Below are positions 24,090 to 32,810 of a stretch of 64,000 bases of DNA, piece after piece. Made by a program: the position numbers and the translations under genes. The stretch comes from Novosphingobium sp. Gsoil 351 (GTDB lineage Bacteria; Pseudomonadota; Alphaproteobacteria; Sphingomonadales; Sphingomonadaceae): contig NZ_CP046120.1 in assembly GCF_009707465.1 (NCBI RefSeq), positions 2,261,501-2,325,500 of the forward strand, written 5' to 3'. A model generated the notes under the pieces. It was not told where the DNA came from, did not search any database, and saw only the letters and a program-made list of their open reading frames with translations. Positions within the stretch are counted from its first letter, which is position 1. Each line of letters begins with the position of its first letter.

Positions 24090-25094
24090 TCAGCCGCTGC
24101 TCTCGCGAACGACCAGCTCGACCGGGAGCTGCTCCGAGCTTCCGTCAGCGGTGCCTTCGACGAGCCCGACGATGGCCCGTCCGAGCGCGCGGCCGGCGGC
24201 GGCGCCATCCTGACGGATCGAACTGAGCGGGGGCCGATGGGCCGAAGCGATGGGCGCGTCGTCGAAACCGACTACCGCGACGTCGCGGGGCACGGTGAAG
24301 CCACGCGTCGCGAGCTCGTCGGAGGCGCCCGCGGCGATGAAATCACTTGCGGCGAAGATTGCGTCGAACGCGGTGCCGCCCGCGATCGCCGCGCCCACCG
24401 CCCTCGCGCCCGCTTCGGCGGTGAACGCGCAAGGCAACACGCCGGCGAGCATCGCCGCGCTCGAGGCCAGGACCTCGCGGCACCCCGCCAGCCGTGCGGC
24501 GACTTCCGGGTGCTGGTTGTCGCCCAGGAACAGCATCCGGCTGCGTCCCTTGGCCACCAGATGCTCGGCAGCGAGCCTGCCACCGGCGTGATTTGCACTG
24601 CCTACGACCGGGATTTTGACTCCACTGACCGGCTCTCCCCAGGCGACCATCGGCAGTCCGAACGCCTCGATCTGCGCCAGCCGGTGGCCGCCCTCGCCCT
24701 CGCCGAGCATGACCACCCCGTCGGCGCCCATCGCGCTTGCGGCGAGGAAGTGCTCGTTGGTGGTCAGCAGCATCGCGTAGTCGGCCGGCGTCAGAGCCTC
24801 GAGCAGGCCGCCGATCATCGCGAGCAACAGCGGGTCTGCGATCGGTCGATCACCGCGGTCGAGCTGCTCGATCACAACCGCGATCGTGCGCGAACGGCGC
24901 GTCCGCAAACTGCGTGCAGCGACGTTGACGCGATAGCCGATCTGCTTGGCCACCCGGGTGACGCGCTCGCGCACCTCGGGGCGAACCAGCTCGCTCCCGC
25001 GCAAAGCTCGCGAAACGGTGATCTTGGACACGCCGGCCAGTTCGGCGACCCGCTCCATCGTTGGGCGTTCCGCAGGATCGCCGGGCTTGTTCAT
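24090..25094 (-). CDS. LacI-family transcriptional regulator
   Basis: This 334-residue regulator has an N-terminal LacI helix-turn-helix (MERVAELAGVSKITVSRAL, residues about 13-31), a hinge helix (VNVAARSLRT), and a periplasmic-binding-protein-like effector domain ending in the usual core (VAVVGFDDAPIASAHRPPLSSI). Such proteins usually repress sugar catabolic operons until a sugar or sugar phosphate is bound. It follows the 25122 hydrolase gene in the same direction after 27 bases. The operator-like sites at 23044 and 26046 in both divergent promoters of the locus are its likely targets. This supports a saccharide-related inducer for the cluster. Confidence 0.93.
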   Translation of the reverse strand: MNKPGDPAERPTMERVAELAGVSKITVSRALRGSELVRPEVRERVTRVAKQIGYRVNVAARSLRTRRSRTIAVVIEQLDRGDRPIADPLLLAMIGGLLEALTPADYAMLLTTNEHFLAASAMGADGVVMLGEGEGGHRLAQIEAFGLPMVAWGEPVSGVKIPVVGSANHAGGRLAAEHLVAKGRSRMLFLGDNQHPEVAARLAGCREVLASSAAMLAGVLPCAFTAEAGARAVGAAIAGGTAFDAIFAASDFIAAGASDELATRGFTVPRDVAVVGFDDAPIASAHRPPLSSIRQDGAAAGRALGRAIVGLVEGTADGSSEQLPVELVVRESSG

Positions 25095-25121
25095 CGTGCT
25101 ACTCGCATCGGGAAAGAGCCT

Positions 25122-26027
25122 TCAGGGATTGGCGAAGTAGCGGCCGACCAGGCGCGCGACCAGATCGAACGACCGGCCCACCGCGGGAATGCCGATCGGA
25201 AGAAACAGGAAGCCGTGCGGCAGGCCGGGGAGGCGCATGGCCAGCGTCTCGACACCCGCCGCGACAAGCGCCCGCGCGTAGCACTCGCCGTCGTCGCGCA
25301 GCGGGTCCTCGGACGCGGTCAGCACGATCGCCGGGGCGAGGCCGCGGTGGTCGGTTGCGCGGAGGGGCGAGACCAGGGGATCGCCGATGTCGCCGCCGCC
25401 GAGGTACAGGTCGCGGCAAGCTTCGAGATAGTCGCGAGTCAGCCCGGGGGCCGCCACATCGTCGATCGACGGCAGGGTGAAACCCATGTCGGTTACCGGA
25501 TGGACCAGCAGCTGGAACAACGGCTGCGGCTTGTCCGCATCGCGCAGCCGCAAGGCGATCGCGGCGGTCAGGTTCGCGCCGGCGCTTTCGCCGCCCAGCG
25601 CGATGCGCGCCGAGTCGCAGTCCAGCGCCTCCGCCTCGCGTCGCGCCCAGGTGAACGCCGCGGCGGCATCTTCGAGCCCGGCGGGAAATGGATGCTCGGG
25701 CGCCAGGCGATAGCCGACGGCGAGCACCGCGCACCCGGCACGCGCTGCAATGTGGCGGTGCATTGCATCGTGGGTATCGAGGTCTCCGAGCATCCAGCCG
25801 CCGCCGTGGAGGAACACCAGCAGCGGCAACCGGGCCTCGGTCGTCGGCCGATAGAGCCGCACCGGCACGCCGTCGGCGTCGAAATCGCGGACCTCGGCGA
25901 GCTGGGTGCCCTGCAACCCCGCCGCGGCAGCCGTCATGCCCGCCCGGATCATCGGAACGATATCGGCCGTCAGCGCTGGCATCGGTGGCGGTACGCCCAG
26001 CGCTGCAGCAATGTCGCTATCAAGCAT
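25122..26027 (-). CDS. alpha/beta hydrolase (HSL esterase family)
   Basis: This hydrolase of about 301 residues has oxyanion motif FLHGGGW, nucleophile elbow GGESAGA, Asp in TASEDPLRDDG and His in LPHGF. It is a standard HSL/lipase-esterase with the GDSAG-type elbow, and more distant from the other three here. It has no signal peptide. The frame is open to a TTG at 26078, but the ATG at 26027 (MLDSDIAA) has a strong GGAGGAG site and a family-like N-terminus. It is the first gene of a two-gene operon with the LacI regulator, and divergent from the MFS gene across an operator-like site. Confidence 0.88.
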   Translation of the reverse strand: MLDSDIAAALGVPPPMPALTADIVPMIRAGMTAAAAGLQGTQLAEVRDFDADGVPVRLYRPTTEARLPLLVFLHGGGWMLGDLDTHDAMHRHIAARAGCAVLAVGYRLAPEHPFPAGLEDAAAAFTWARREAEALDCDSARIALGGESAGANLTAAIALRLRDADKPQPLFQLLVHPVTDMGFTLPSIDDVAAPGLTRDYLEACRDLYLGGGDIGDPLVSPLRATDHRGLAPAIVLTASEDPLRDDGECYARALVAAGVETLAMRLPGLPHGFLFLPIGIPAVGRSFDLVARLVGRYFANP

Positions 26028-26045
26028 GGCTCTCGTTTCTCCTCC

Positions 26046-26063
26046 GATGACATCGTTATCAAT
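26046..26063. promoter_or_regulatory. LacI-type operator candidate 2
   Basis: GATGACATCGTTATCAAT, read on the minus strand as ATTGATAACGATGTCATC, agrees with the site at 23044-23061 at 14 of 18 positions, including the CGATGTCA half. It lies in the 56-base divergent region between the hydrolase-LacI operon and the MFS-hydrolase operon. It is therefore placed to regulate both, including the LacI gene itself. Confidence 0.6.
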
Positions 26064-26083
26064 CAGAAGAAAAGGCAATACAA

Positions 26084-27319
26084 GTGGGCCAGCGAGAAAT
26101 GACGATGAGCGACCCAGCCGCCGCTGAAGCCCCGGTTGGCTTTGCCGACGACGGAACGTCGCGTCGACTTTTTCTGGGCGTTTCCGGGCTCTATCTCGCG
26201 CTTTACCTGCACTACGGTTTCTTCGCCTTCATTCCGTTGTGGCTGAAGCATACCGGTGCCGCGCCGGGCGAGATCGGGGTGTTGCTGGCGATCCCGCTCG
26301 TGCTCCGCCTGCTGACTGTCGCGCCGTTTTCGGCCTGGGCCGGGCGCCGCGGGCGGGTGCGCGATTCGATCATGGTCACGGCGATCGTGTCGGCCGCGAT
26401 CATAACGCTGCTGCTCGGTCAGCCGGGCTATGCGGGCCGGGTCGCAGTGGTCCTGGCCTTCTCGATCATGTGGGACCAGCTGCCGGTGCTGACGGATGCC
26501 TATGCGGTGATGGCGGTGCGCGCCAAGGCGCTGGATTTCGGACGGATGCGCGTGTGGGGCTCGATCGCGGTGGTGATCTCCACCGCGTCGGCGGGGTGGG
26601 TTTTCGGGTTGACCGGAATCGAGGCGCTGCCGCTACTCGTCGCCGTGCTGCTGCTCCTGCCCGCAGCAGTCGCGCCATTGCTGCCGCCCGACCGGCAGAT
26701 GGCGACGGTCGAGCCCGGCACCACGGGCAACTGGCGCGACGTGGTCGCCGACCGCAAGCTGATGCGGGCGATGGTCGCGGCCGCGATGATCATGGGCAGC
26801 CACGGCGTGCTGAGCAGCTTCGGTGCGATCCAGTGGAGCGAGCGGGGCATCTCGACGGGGATGATCGGCCTGCTCCAAGCGCTGGCGGTCAGCGCCGAGA
26901 TCGTCGCGTTCTGGTTCGGGTCGAAAGCGCTTGGGCGCAGAGATCCGAGCCTGCTGATCTGCATCGCGGCTGGCGCGGCGACGTTGCGCTGGATCGTGAT
27001 GGCGAACAATCCCGGCCTCGGGGTGCTGGTCGCCGCGCAACTGCTCCACAGCATCACCTCGACCGGCGCGATCCTCGGCACGATGCTCGTCATCGCCCGG
27101 CGGGTGCCGGTGCAGACGAGCGCCGCGGCGCAAGGACTCTACGCGGTGCTGCTCGGTCTCGGGCTCGCGGTAACCACTGCGGGATCGGGGCTGCTGTGGT
27201 CGTGGGGGATATCGGTCGCCTACCTGGCCATGGCCGCGCTGGCGGCGCTGGCGATCCCGCTGGCGTGGCCGACAAAGACGCCGGCGGCCGTCTTGTCGCC
27301 TTCAGGAGCGGAAGCATGA
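26084..27319 (+). CDS. MFS transporter (HcaT/nucleoside-proton-symporter-like, MFS_1_like)
   Basis: This inner-membrane transporter has about 411 residues and twelve predicted helices. The opening (GLYLALYLHYGFFAFIPLWL) resembles the MFS_1_like group, which includes HcaT, LacY-like sugar:H+ symporters and NupG. A charged loop (AWAGRRGRVRDS) follows helix 2. The start is uncertain: GTG 26084 has AAAGG 10 bases upstream, while ATG codons at 26099 and 26105 are alternatives. The stop overlaps the next hydrolase start as ATGA. It would import the sugar or the acid freed in the periplasm by the secreted hydrolase encoded with it. Direction and substrate are inferred only from context. Confidence 0.85.
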   Translation: MGQREMTMSDPAAAEAPVGFADDGTSRRLFLGVSGLYLALYLHYGFFAFIPLWLKHTGAAPGEIGVLLAIPLVLRLLTVAPFSAWAGRRGRVRDSIMVTAIVSAAIITLLLGQPGYAGRVAVVLAFSIMWDQLPVLTDAYAVMAVRAKALDFGRMRVWGSIAVVISTASAGWVFGLTGIEALPLLVAVLLLLPAAVAPLLPPDRQMATVEPGTTGNWRDVVADRKLMRAMVAAAMIMGSHGVLSSFGAIQWSERGISTGMIGLLQALAVSAEIVAFWFGSKALGRRDPSLLICIAAGAATLRWIVMANNPGLGVLVAAQLLHSITSTGAILGTMLVIARRVPVQTSAAAQGLYAVLLGLGLAVTTAGSGLLWSWGISVAYLAMAALAALAIPLAWPTKTPAAVLSPSGAEA

Positions 27320-28332
27320 ACAAACAGACCTACGGCCTGGCATTCCTAGTGGCTGCGGTCCTGGCTGCCCCTGCCTTGGCGCAGACGGCGCGGGCTGCAC
27401 CACCCGACATGATGGCTTGGACCGTGCCCGAGACCGTCAGTCCCGAAGGACGGGCGGCGGTCGCGGCATTGGCCAGCGCGCCATTGCCCAATCCGATGCC
27501 GCCGGTCGCCATCCAGCGGCAGATGATCGGCGCGATGCAGGACGCGATGGGTGCCGAACTCCAAAAGCGCCACGGCGCCCGCGTCGAAGCAGCGACGATC
27601 GCCGGGGTGCCCGTGCGGATCGTGTATCCCAAGGGCATGACCGCGTTGGGCCGCGGGCCGGTGCTGCTCAACCTCCACGGCGGTGGATTCCAGGTCGATT
27701 CGGGTTCGCAGACCGAAACGATCCCGATCGCCGCGCTGACCGGCTTGCCGGTGGTCTCGGTGCTCTATCGCCTTGCGCCCGAGCATCCCTATCCCGCCGC
27801 GCTGGAGGATGCGCTGAACGTGTATCAGGCGCTCGAGCATGATCGCGCGCCCTCGCGGATCGCGGTCTACGGCACCTCGGCCGGCGCCGTCCTCGGTGCC
27901 GAGCTGATCGCAAAGCTGGCCAGCCTCAAGCGGCCGATGCCTGCGGCGCTGGGCTTCTTCTCGGGCAGCGCGGACATGAGCGTCAGCGGGGATTCGGAAT
28001 CCTGGATGCCGCTGCCAACCGGCGAGAAGACGCTAGCCGCTGCGATTGGCGCCTATATCGGTACGACTCCCGTTAAGGACCCGATCCTCTCCCCCATTCA
28101 CGGCGACCTCGCAGGCTTCCCGCCGACCCTGCTGGTCAGCAGCACCCGCGATTCCTTGCTAAGCGGGACGTCGATCTTCGGTCGTGCCTTGCTCGAGCAG
28201 GGCGTCGATGCGCGCCTCGTCGTGCTCGACGGGCTGCCGCACGCCTTCTGGGCCTACATGGACGTTCCGGAGACCGCCCAGGCGAATGCGTTGATGGCGA
28301 AGTTCCTGAAACGGCGGCTTCGCGCGCGCTGA
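27316..28332 (+). CDS. secreted alpha/beta hydrolase (HSL esterase family)
   Basis: This hydrolase of 338 residues has a clear signal peptide (MNKQTYGLAFLVAAVLAAPALAQ as far as the cleavage site), so it acts in the periplasm. It shows LHGGGF, GTSAGA, Asp in SSTRDSLL and His in LPHAFW. It shares long stretches with the hydrolase at 19684-20644, including VDSGSxTETIPIA and AxGFFSGSxD. The two appear to be a duplicated pair sent to different compartments. Its ATG overlaps the MFS stop, giving an MFS-hydrolase operon. A plausible job is first-step de-esterification in the periplasm, with import of the product by the MFS protein. Confidence 0.9.
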   Translation: MNKQTYGLAFLVAAVLAAPALAQTARAAPPDMMAWTVPETVSPEGRAAVAALASAPLPNPMPPVAIQRQMIGAMQDAMGAELQKRHGARVEAATIAGVPVRIVYPKGMTALGRGPVLLNLHGGGFQVDSGSQTETIPIAALTGLPVVSVLYRLAPEHPYPAALEDALNVYQALEHDRAPSRIAVYGTSAGAVLGAELIAKLASLKRPMPAALGFFSGSADMSVSGDSESWMPLPTGEKTLAAAIGAYIGTTPVKDPILSPIHGDLAGFPPTLLVSSTRDSLLSGTSIFGRALLEQGVDARLVVLDGLPHAFWAYMDVPETAQANALMAKFLKRRLRAR

Positions 28333-28378
28333 GCACTAAGGCGAGTGACCGCTGCAGGCGACCGGCGGCCCAAAGGCG

Positions 28379-29391
<1,013 letters not shown>

Positions 29392-29392
<1 letters not shown>

Positions 29393-30495
29393 CAGGCGTG
29401 ATCAATGACCAGGCCGTCGATCTCGTTCGCAATGTCCTCGAAGCTGTCGACGATGCGTTCGAGGTGCTTGTAGATTTCACGTTTGACGGTGAACGCCATC
29501 GCTCCACCGGGTTCGGCGGAGTGGCGTCGGTACGCCGATTTGAGCCCGGCGCGATGGACTTCGTCGGCATGACTCTCCATCCGCACCAGCCGCTCGGTCA
29601 GTTCGTGCAGCCGTCCTCCGTTGTTCGAGATGTCGCGCAGCAGCGGGATCGCCTCGGCCATCACCCGCGCCGAATCGATCGCGATACCGACCATGTCGGC
29701 CATCTCGGGCTCAAAGTCGGTGATGTCGTAGAGGTCCACCGCGTTGGCGGCGGACTGCATTTCGTCGATCGCATCGTCCATTGCGTTGATGAGCGAGGTG
29801 ATCGCGCCGCGGTCGAACGGGGTCAGGAAGGTGCGCCGCACGGTTTGCAGGGTTTCGCGGATAATGTTGTCGGCGTCGTGCTCGCGTTCGTTGATCTCGC
29901 GAATGTGTTCCTCGCGCGCCCCGCCCTCGCGAAACAGCCGGCCGAGCGCGTCTGCGCCGGCGACCACGCTGCGTGAGTGCGATTCGAAGAGCTCGAAGAA
30001 GTCGCCTGTCGTAGGCAACAGGCGCTGGAACCAGGCAAACATCGGACCCACCCTCGATTTTTGCGCGACCACCGAGATGATCGTCTTGCGCTTGGTTGCT
30101 TTGGAAAATTCGGCGGCGTTGAACGAGCGGATCAGATTGGCGAGATCGGGCTCTTCGACCATGTCGGCCGCCTCGCTCAGATTGAACCAGCGCCGGGTGC
30201 GCTCGCCCGCCTCTTTCCAATCAGGCATCTCCTCGCTGACCGCGAGCGGATAGACATCGACGTCGAACATCAAGGAGGCGCCCGTCTTGCGGCGCTTTCG
30301 ATAGCGATATTGGCCGAGCGGAATCGGGCACATCGCGCCGCGCACCCCAGCTTCCTCCTCCGCCTCGAGCGCGGCGGCGATGTGAGGAACTTCCGAGCTC
30401 CCTCGGTTGCCTTTCGGTACGACCCATCGCTTGCTCTCGCGCGAGGTGACGAGCAGGATACTGACCACCCCGTTCCCAGTCGTGCGATAGGGCAA
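29392..30495 (-). CDS. Nudix hydrolase-DUF47 (PhoU-like) fusion protein
   Basis: The first half of this 367-residue protein is a Nudix domain of the diphosphoinositol-polyphosphate/polyphosphate hydrolase type. Its Nudix box runs from GNRGSSE to EAEEEAGV, with Leu in place of the usual Arg. The second half, from about residue 150 (MFAWFQRLLP), is a full DUF47 domain, including GADALGRLF and INEREHDADNIIRE, which normally exists alone as a Pit accessory protein. The join is in frame with no stop. An SD-like GAGGGTGG before the inner ATG suggests DUF47 may also be made separately. The TTG start at 30495 has no ribosome site, but an ATT six codons upstream does (AGGA, 7-base spacer) and adds the family-like IRQIAALPYR. 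Confidence 0.82.
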
Positions 30496-30513
30496 GGCGG
30501 CTATCTGGCGAAT

Positions 30514-30724
30514 GGCTGGGTCCTATCGAGCTTCGGTCAATCCGCCGTAGTTCTTCGTCACAAGACCGCAACATCATCGCCATAGATGCCCACAGGCCAA
30601 ATTCCCGTTTCAACGCTATGACCGCCTTGAAGGCGAGGCAATGCGAGCGCATTCTGCGTAAGGGAGCCGACGCCGCGTCGAGTCGCAGTCAGCGCGGGGA
30701 GCAGTTCCGCCTTATGGGAGCGGA
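30514..30724. other. intergenic region before the CHRD gene
   Basis: About 210 bases separate the divergent Nudix-DUF47 and CHRD genes. Nothing coding is convincing. The promoters of both genes must lie here, and GGGAG at 30716-30720 serves the CHRD gene. Confidence 0.5.
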
Positions 30725-31201
30725 ATGCCGATGAAAGCTTTGCACCTTGTCCTCACGGCCGCGTTTGTCGCGGTGCAGGCTGGGCCTGCGCAAGCCCAGG
30801 CGACTGCGGCTGCGCCTGAGCCGGCCGCGGCGGCATCGGTCGCGCCCACCTCGGGCAAGCTCACCGCGACATTGGTCGGTGACCTGGAGGTCCCGGACGA
30901 TGGCGATCCCGATGGTGCCGGCTCGGCGGCTATCTCCATCGAGGGAGGCAAGCTGTGCTACAAGGTCGAATATCACCACCTCGCTCCGGTCACGATGGCG
31001 CATATCCACGTCGGGGCGGCCGGCAAGGCGGGTGAGCCGGTGGTCAACCTGACATTGGACGCGGATGAAAACATCGCCGGCTGCACGCCGATCGCCTCCG
31101 ATCTGGCGGCTCGGCTCTTGGCCGAGCCGGGCGCATATTACGTCAACGTGCACACGACCGAGCTGCCAAAGGGAGCGATCCGAGGACAATTGGGCAAGTA
31201 G
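30725..31201 (+). CDS. secreted CHRD-domain protein
   Basis: This 158-residue protein has a signal peptide (MKALHLVLTAAFVAVQAGPAQAQ up to the cleavage site), an Ala/Pro-rich linker, and a CHRD domain of about 110 residues. The domain contains MAHIHVGAAGKAGEPVV and YYVNVHTTELPKGAIRGQL, the core pattern of this beta-sandwich domain named from chordin. Two Cys (in KLCYK and AGCTP) could form a disulfide. The ATG at 30725 or 30731 may be used; GGGAG spacing slightly favours 30731. Bacterial CHRD proteins are secreted and largely uncharacterised. It appears monocistronic. Confidence 0.87.
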   Translation: MPMKALHLVLTAAFVAVQAGPAQAQATAAAPEPAAAASVAPTSGKLTATLVGDLEVPDDGDPDGAGSAAISIEGGKLCYKVEYHHLAPVTMAHIHVGAAGKAGEPVVNLTLDADENIAGCTPIASDLAARLLAEPGAYYVNVHTTELPKGAIRGQLGK

Positions 31202-31302
31202 CTTGCATGTCCCTCCGGCCTCACCGCGTGATTTCGACTGTAACCATTCGGGTCGGCATATGACCGCCGAGCGCGGACACCTTCATTTCCCCACGGCGAC
31301 GC

Positions 31303-32752
31303 CTACAAAGTAGCGACCCACGCTTTCGCGGCCGCCTTGGGTGTGTCGCGCTTGGCGGCAATATCCGCGATGCTGCGCGTGATGAGAACATCGGGCACTA
31401 CGCCTCGATCGGGCTGCGGCGTCTGCGCAAAGTTGCCGATGATCGGCATGTCGAACTCCAACCCGCTCGCCGGCAAGCGCACGAAAAAGTAGCCGTTTCC
31501 ATTGATCCCGCGCAAGTTGCCGCCGCTCGGTTCTCCGAACAGGCGAACCAGGCCGGATTCGCGTGCGCGGCGGGCGAATGAAAACGTCGCGGAGCTGCAC
31601 GCCGGGCCAATCAGCGCCGCCACCGGCACCGTAATGCGCGGAGTGATCGAGGGGATCGTATCGCTTCCTTCCCGACCCAGTTCGTAGAAGCCGCCTCCTG
31701 CGTCGGTTGCATTTTCACCGATTGCGCGAAAGCTGGCGTCCCATGTGTCGAGATAGGCATCGAGCTCCTGGGGAGAGCGGCGGTACCGCACCAGCTGCCG
31801 ATAGCCTTCGAACTGGAGATCCTTGTCGCTGAGGCGGGCGAAGATCGCGTTGCCACATTCATTGCCGCCCTCGTTCTCGCGCAGGTCGATGACCAGTCCC
31901 TTCGCCCCGCGCAGGCTGGCCAAGCGGTCGGCGAGCCATGGCTCCCACTTCCATGTGCTGTTGTACATGACCCAGCTCGGCATGGTGAGGATCGCGACGC
32001 CATCCTCCATCTCCCACGTCCAGAACGGTTCGGAGGTGCCGTCCGTCTCGAGCGTGTGACGATTTGCGCGTCGTTGTTCGGCCGTAACACCTTTGAAATC
32101 GCCAGCGCCGAGCCGACCATCGGGCGTCCGGTAGCTCAGGTGGAAACCCGCCGGGCGCGGCGGCAGAATGAGGCCCTGATAGATATCGAAGGTTTCCCAC
32201 CGATCGATGTTGCGCATGGCCATCTGCGCGACCCTCTTGGCGTCGTTCGATCCGTCGGCCCTGGCGTAAGGGACGAGACGCTCGAGCAGCCGGGGAGCCG
32301 CCTCGCCATCGATAGTAAGTATCTCGGTGCCCGCAAGCAGGCCCGTCCCGCTGCGGTCGGCGAGCACGACCATGCGTCCCGCGATCCAGTCGAATTCGAG
32401 CGGCAGCTTGGTCGGGCGTTCGAACAGCGACTGCACGACGCTTTTGCTCTGGTTGTACGGATTGCACTGGCTGTGACCGCAGCGGATGGTTGCCATGAAC
32501 CGCGAGAGGACCAGAAAGCGCTGCTCCAGACTCCCCGCGCCGACAAAGTCCCGCTCCAGGCGTGCGAGGTGCTGGCTCAGCTTCCGTGGTGTCTGGTAGC
32601 GAAAGACCCCAGGGTGCAGCGCGAGTGTGCGCCGCACGATCTCGATGTCCTGGCGGTATTCGCCGGCGGATGGTGTGGCCTCGAAGGCCGTGGGAGGCGA
32701 TGATCGCGGCACCGCCGGACACCAGCATCGATCGTCGAGTGAAGTGCATCAT
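31303..32752 (-). CDS. S41 family (C-terminal processing-like) peptidase, leader out of frame
   Basis: The main frame (GTG 32712 to 31303, 469 residues) shows an S41 catalytic half: GLVIDLRENEGGN, the nucleophile in IGPACSSATFSFA, and EPSGGNLRGINGNGYFFVRLP. The N-terminal half is helical with a Cys-containing IRCGHSQCNPY segment. Immediately upstream, a second frame from ATG 32752 encodes a Tat-like leader (MMHFTRRSMLVSGGAAIIAS). Removing one base of the GGG at 32692-32694 joins both into a 482-residue exported protein. Without repair, translation would begin at GTG 32712 and stay cytoplasmic. It lies 58 bases downstream of the membrane AraC gene and is probably co-regulated. Confidence 0.8.
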
Positions 32753-32810
32753 GCGCCGACGCTGCCAGAGCAGCGATAACGGTGCGCCTCATATCGCGCA
32801 TTTTCGGCGA

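Noticed and set aside
24066..26102. 678-residue plus-strand frame over the LacI and hydrolase genes
   Set aside because: It runs antisense to two clear genes and has an Arg/Gly/Asp-rich composition with no domain.
26239..27315. Upstream extension of the 27316 hydrolase within the MFS gene
   Set aside because: The upstream part is out of frame with the MFS protein and meaningless; the ATG at 27316 starts a normal signal peptide.
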